Assembly: GCA_030674185.1 (NCBI GenBank)
Contig: CM060312.1
Coordinates: forward strand, 58,042,902-58,106,901
From: Monoplex corrugatus
Lineage: Eukaryota > Mollusca > Gastropoda > Littorinimorpha > Ranellidae
Direction of reading: 5' to 3'
Length of the DNA: 64,000 nucleotides
The notes under the pieces are model-generated. The model saw only the letters and a program-made list of their open reading frames with translations. It did no database searches and was not told the DNA's origin. Positions within the stretch are counted from its first letter, which is position 1. Each line of letters starts with the position of its first letter. The position numbers and the translations under genes are program-made. Shown here in pieces: positions 61,561 through 64,000 of this stretch.

Positions 61561-61564
61561 GATG

Positions 61565-61865
61565 ATAATAACTCGACAAAAATACGACTTCACAGAGTAA
61601 GTAGTCTTTCTTATTTGAATATCAACAACAACTAAAAATACGACTCTACAAAGTAAATAACCTTTCTTATTTGAATATCAACAACTAAAAATACATTACA
61701 AAGTAAATAGCCTTTCTTATTTGAATATCAACAACAACTGAAAATACGACATTACAAAATAAATAGCCTTTCTTATTTGAATATCAACAACGACTAAAAG
61801 ATACGAGTTTACTAAGTAAACAGCCTTTCTTATTTGGACATCAACAACGACTATAAAACTGCACT
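61565..61865. repeat. ~57-bp minisatellite, 5 units
   Basis: AAAATACGACTYTACAAAGT, AAATAGCCTTTCTTATTTGA and ATATCAACAACAACT repeat five times with small indels, downstream of the minus-strand sulfotransferase. Confidence 0.92.
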
Positions 61866-62310
61866 TCTCACTGATGCTTAAAGTTCACTGTAAGTACAAG
61901 AGATAAATCCAACTCTCTGGGTATGAACGTTATTTCAACAATGCTGGAGGCATAAAAGAAGCGAAACAACATCAGCATCATGTAGAACAATAATATACGC
62001 AAGAGAGGAAGGAAATTTTGCCAAGGCCTATGTCGCCAGTTAAGTCACAACAATTTCCTTATTCAACATATGGAAAATCCTCCACTAGGAAAAAAAAAAC
62101 ATAAAAAAAATAATGAACACGTCATAGAAATGCAGAAACAATCTTGTATGCATAAAAGTACAACGATCTTCAGAACTGGCTTACGTTACGTCAAGTAGTG
62201 TGCTAAACTATTCAGACCTATATAATTTCAAAATGCAGACTTCTCTAAAAAACAAACAGTGATTTTATGTCGATTGGAACAATTTTGTATACTGAGAAAC
62301 ACCCCCCCCC

Positions 62311-62345
<35 letters not shown>

Positions 62346-62366
62346 AACAAATCATGATCATAAAAA
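61866..62366 (-). other. 3' UTR or flank of the sulfotransferase gene
   Basis: A C run then a long A run at 62301-62342 lies just past the stop codon on the minus strand, where it reads as T then G. No AATAAA was found close by on the minus strand, so the 3' end is undefined. Confidence 0.5.
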
Positions 62367-62563
62367 TTACGTCACAGCAATGTCCTTCCATAAGAAACGG
62401 TCATCTCCAAGTAGTTGGTGCAGTCGTAGAACGAAAGGTTTGTAGAATTCGTTGAGTACGGCAATGGTCTCGGGCAACATTGGGCCCACCTTGTCATAGT
62501 TCTGACCGATGTTGGTCGATACGTGGGTCAATACTGGACGCATCTCAGATTTACCCAGTGTGG
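62367..62563 (-). CDS. CHST15-like sulfotransferase, last coding exon
   Basis: On the minus strand the acceptor is GTCGTTCACAG above 62563 and the stop is TAA at 62369-62367. The exon enters at phase 1. It encodes ATLGKSEMRPVLTHVSTNIG, QNYDKVGPMLPETIAVLNEF, then YKPFVLRLHQLLGDDRFLWK and DIAVT. The motif LGPMxPxTxxxLxxFYxPFxxRLxxLLxDxxFxW is typical of the C-terminus of carbohydrate sulfotransferase 15 (N-acetylgalactosamine 4-sulfate 6-O-sulfotransferase). That Golgi type II membrane enzyme moves sulfate from PAPS to chondroitin sulfate. The exact substrate here is unknown. Confidence 0.8.
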
Positions 62564-62935
62564 CTGTGAACGACAAAAAGGTTAGCGTATAGTTTTGTAT
62601 ATGGATTTACACACACACACTCGCGCACTCGTAAGTGTGTGTACATAGAATAATGGGGGTGGGGTGAGGTCATGAAGATTCAAATGCTGTCATTATAGTT
62701 TCTTAGACGGGTGGATCCAGGATACCCCACCCCACCTTCCCCTGTCCTACAAGAATTAAAAAAAAAAAAAAAAAAAAGAAAACGCAGAAACCAATGACCT
62801 GAGGGTCAGGGCCAAGACATGGTTTTACACACACATGCACAACCACAAACGCACACACATACGCACACACACATATTCATACACTCACACATATACACTC
62901 ACACACACACTCTCTCTCTCTCTCTCACACACACA

Positions 62936-63017
<82 letters not shown>

Positions 63018-63084
63018 CTCACACACACACAGAGCTGTATGAGGATCACCAACAGCTATGTAACACACACGGCAACCAGCGTAC
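62564..63084 (-). other. Sulfotransferase intron with microsatellites
   Basis: An A run at 62758-62777, then CA/CT repeats at 62825-63030. No other feature is seen. Confidence 0.8.
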
Positions 63085-63232
63085 CTACGCCTAAGAAGTC
63101 AAAGACATTCAGAATGTGACCCTCAATGTCTTCTGAGTAATCCTCGTTCCGGATCACCATGACCTGTTCCCGTTTGAAGATTCGGAACCAGTCTTCAACG
63201 AACACCGAGTACATGCCTTCAACGAGACGGAG
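63085..63232 (-). CDS. CHST15-like sulfotransferase, penultimate exon in view
   Basis: On the minus strand the acceptor is CATTTCACAG above 63232 and the donor is GGCGTAG|GTACGC below 63085. It enters at phase 0 and leaves at phase 1, joining to the last exon as GVATLGK in register. It encodes LRLVEGMYSVFVEDWFRIFK, REQVMVIRNEDYSEDIEGHI then LNVFDFLG. The pattern GxYxxxxxDWxxxFxxxQxxxxRxEDxxxxxxxxxxxVFxFL is that of PAPS-dependent carbohydrate sulfotransferases of the CHST15 type. The PAPS-binding 5' loop and the membrane anchor lie in exons beyond the window. Confidence 0.8.
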
Positions 63233-64000
63233 CTGTGAAATGAGCAAACATCATGCAAAACATTTCAGTGCTTCACCCATACATTTTTTTTTAGGTATCA
63301 CTGCACTCAGGGAGGTTACTTTACTGCTCACTTTTTTCTCTCCCATTCTCTACGCCACCTTTATAGCCACAGAAGCTGGAACAGTTTTTACAGTACGATA
63401 ATGATTTCGATGAGAATGATATTCATGATGCTATGGAGTTCCATCCATGATTGAGACTACGTGACAGGGCTGTACTCTAGCTTTTTACCATATAATATCC
63501 TGGCGTCAACCAGGCTCGAAAGATACAGACACCTGCGGTGCTGGTCAGAAGATTTGAGTAACATCCTCAACGCCGCATCAGTAAAGTGGATGAGACTCGA
63601 CTGTATGGTCCCAGTCTTCCCAATGAGCCCATAGCACGCCCAACTCTGGGCAAGAGCCGGTTAGTTCAACCATACATTTCTATAAAGCGAATACGACGTA
63701 TCTGTAGAACAAGTACATGCCTTCATACCGATGTAAAAACGAGTACACGCCAATGACATATCTATAAAACTAATCGACACCTTACATGGGCTCAAATATC
63801 AAAGGTTTTCTGTAGTCATCTGGCTTGTTCCAAATCTAATTCGTAAAAATTGCAAGCAACAAAATTACATGAAAACAAGGCACCAAAGGCACAAACTGAC
63901 TCAAAATTAGATGTTTGTTAGCTCAAGACTGAAAAAATACAGTTACTTCTATGGTCATTATAAATCATTCTTGCGTAATATTCTTCAAATACATTAATAA
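63233..64000 (-). other. Sulfotransferase intron, right edge of window
   Basis: No further exon of the sulfotransferase is recognised. Short phrases (ATACGACGTATCTGTA, ACATATCTATAAAACTAATC) recur weakly at 63680-63780. Confidence 0.5.

Overview
The window is animal nuclear DNA, most likely from a lophotrochozoan invertebrate such as a mollusc. This rests on a split filamin gene with vertebrate-like repeat order but clearly diverged sequence, a GalNAc-sulfate sulfotransferase-type gene, non-LTR retrotransposon tails, short palindromic elements, and introns very rich in (CA)n/(CT)n microsatellites and minisatellites. No species is claimed.

Positions 1960-55366 (+) hold the 3' part of a filamin gene. 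I could join sixteen coding exons by hand. They total 2522 nt, stay in frame across all 15 introns (14 of phase 1, one of phase 0) and give about 840 residues ending in TGA at 55364-55366. They cover immunoglobulin-like repeats 16 to 24 of the human FLNA numbering, with hinge 2 and the dimerising repeat 24. The actin-binding head, rod 1 and hinge 1 lie upstream of the window. The 3' UTR runs to an AATAAA at 57153.

Coding sequence is under 5 percent of the gene span. The introns carry a 24-bp array (1-655), a fold-back TTAA-ended element expanded into a 42-bp array (2345-3035), two LINE 3' tails (3810-4122 plus; 23925-24480 minus), and a ~62-bp array that repeats the exon 4 splice donor about 36 times (8608-10990). 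Further arrays have units of 39, 64, 28, 32/36, 19, 49, 34 and 45 bp. The 20.8-kb intron at 24708-45544 is largely microsatellite and minisatellite DNA.

Beyond the gene are a 67-bp array open in all three forward frames (57380-58183), a diverged head-to-head inverted duplication (about 59010-60850), and the last two coding exons of a CHST15-like sulfotransferase on the minus strand (63085-63232 and 62367-62563). The two genes are convergent.

The most unusual signal is that exon/intron junctions of the filamin gene have repeatedly been copied in tandem: the exon 4 donor (~36 extra copies), the exon 8 donor (2 extra), the exon 11 donor (1 extra), and the exon 8 acceptor tract (~25 units). This looks like a locus-specific process that creates decoy splice sites.
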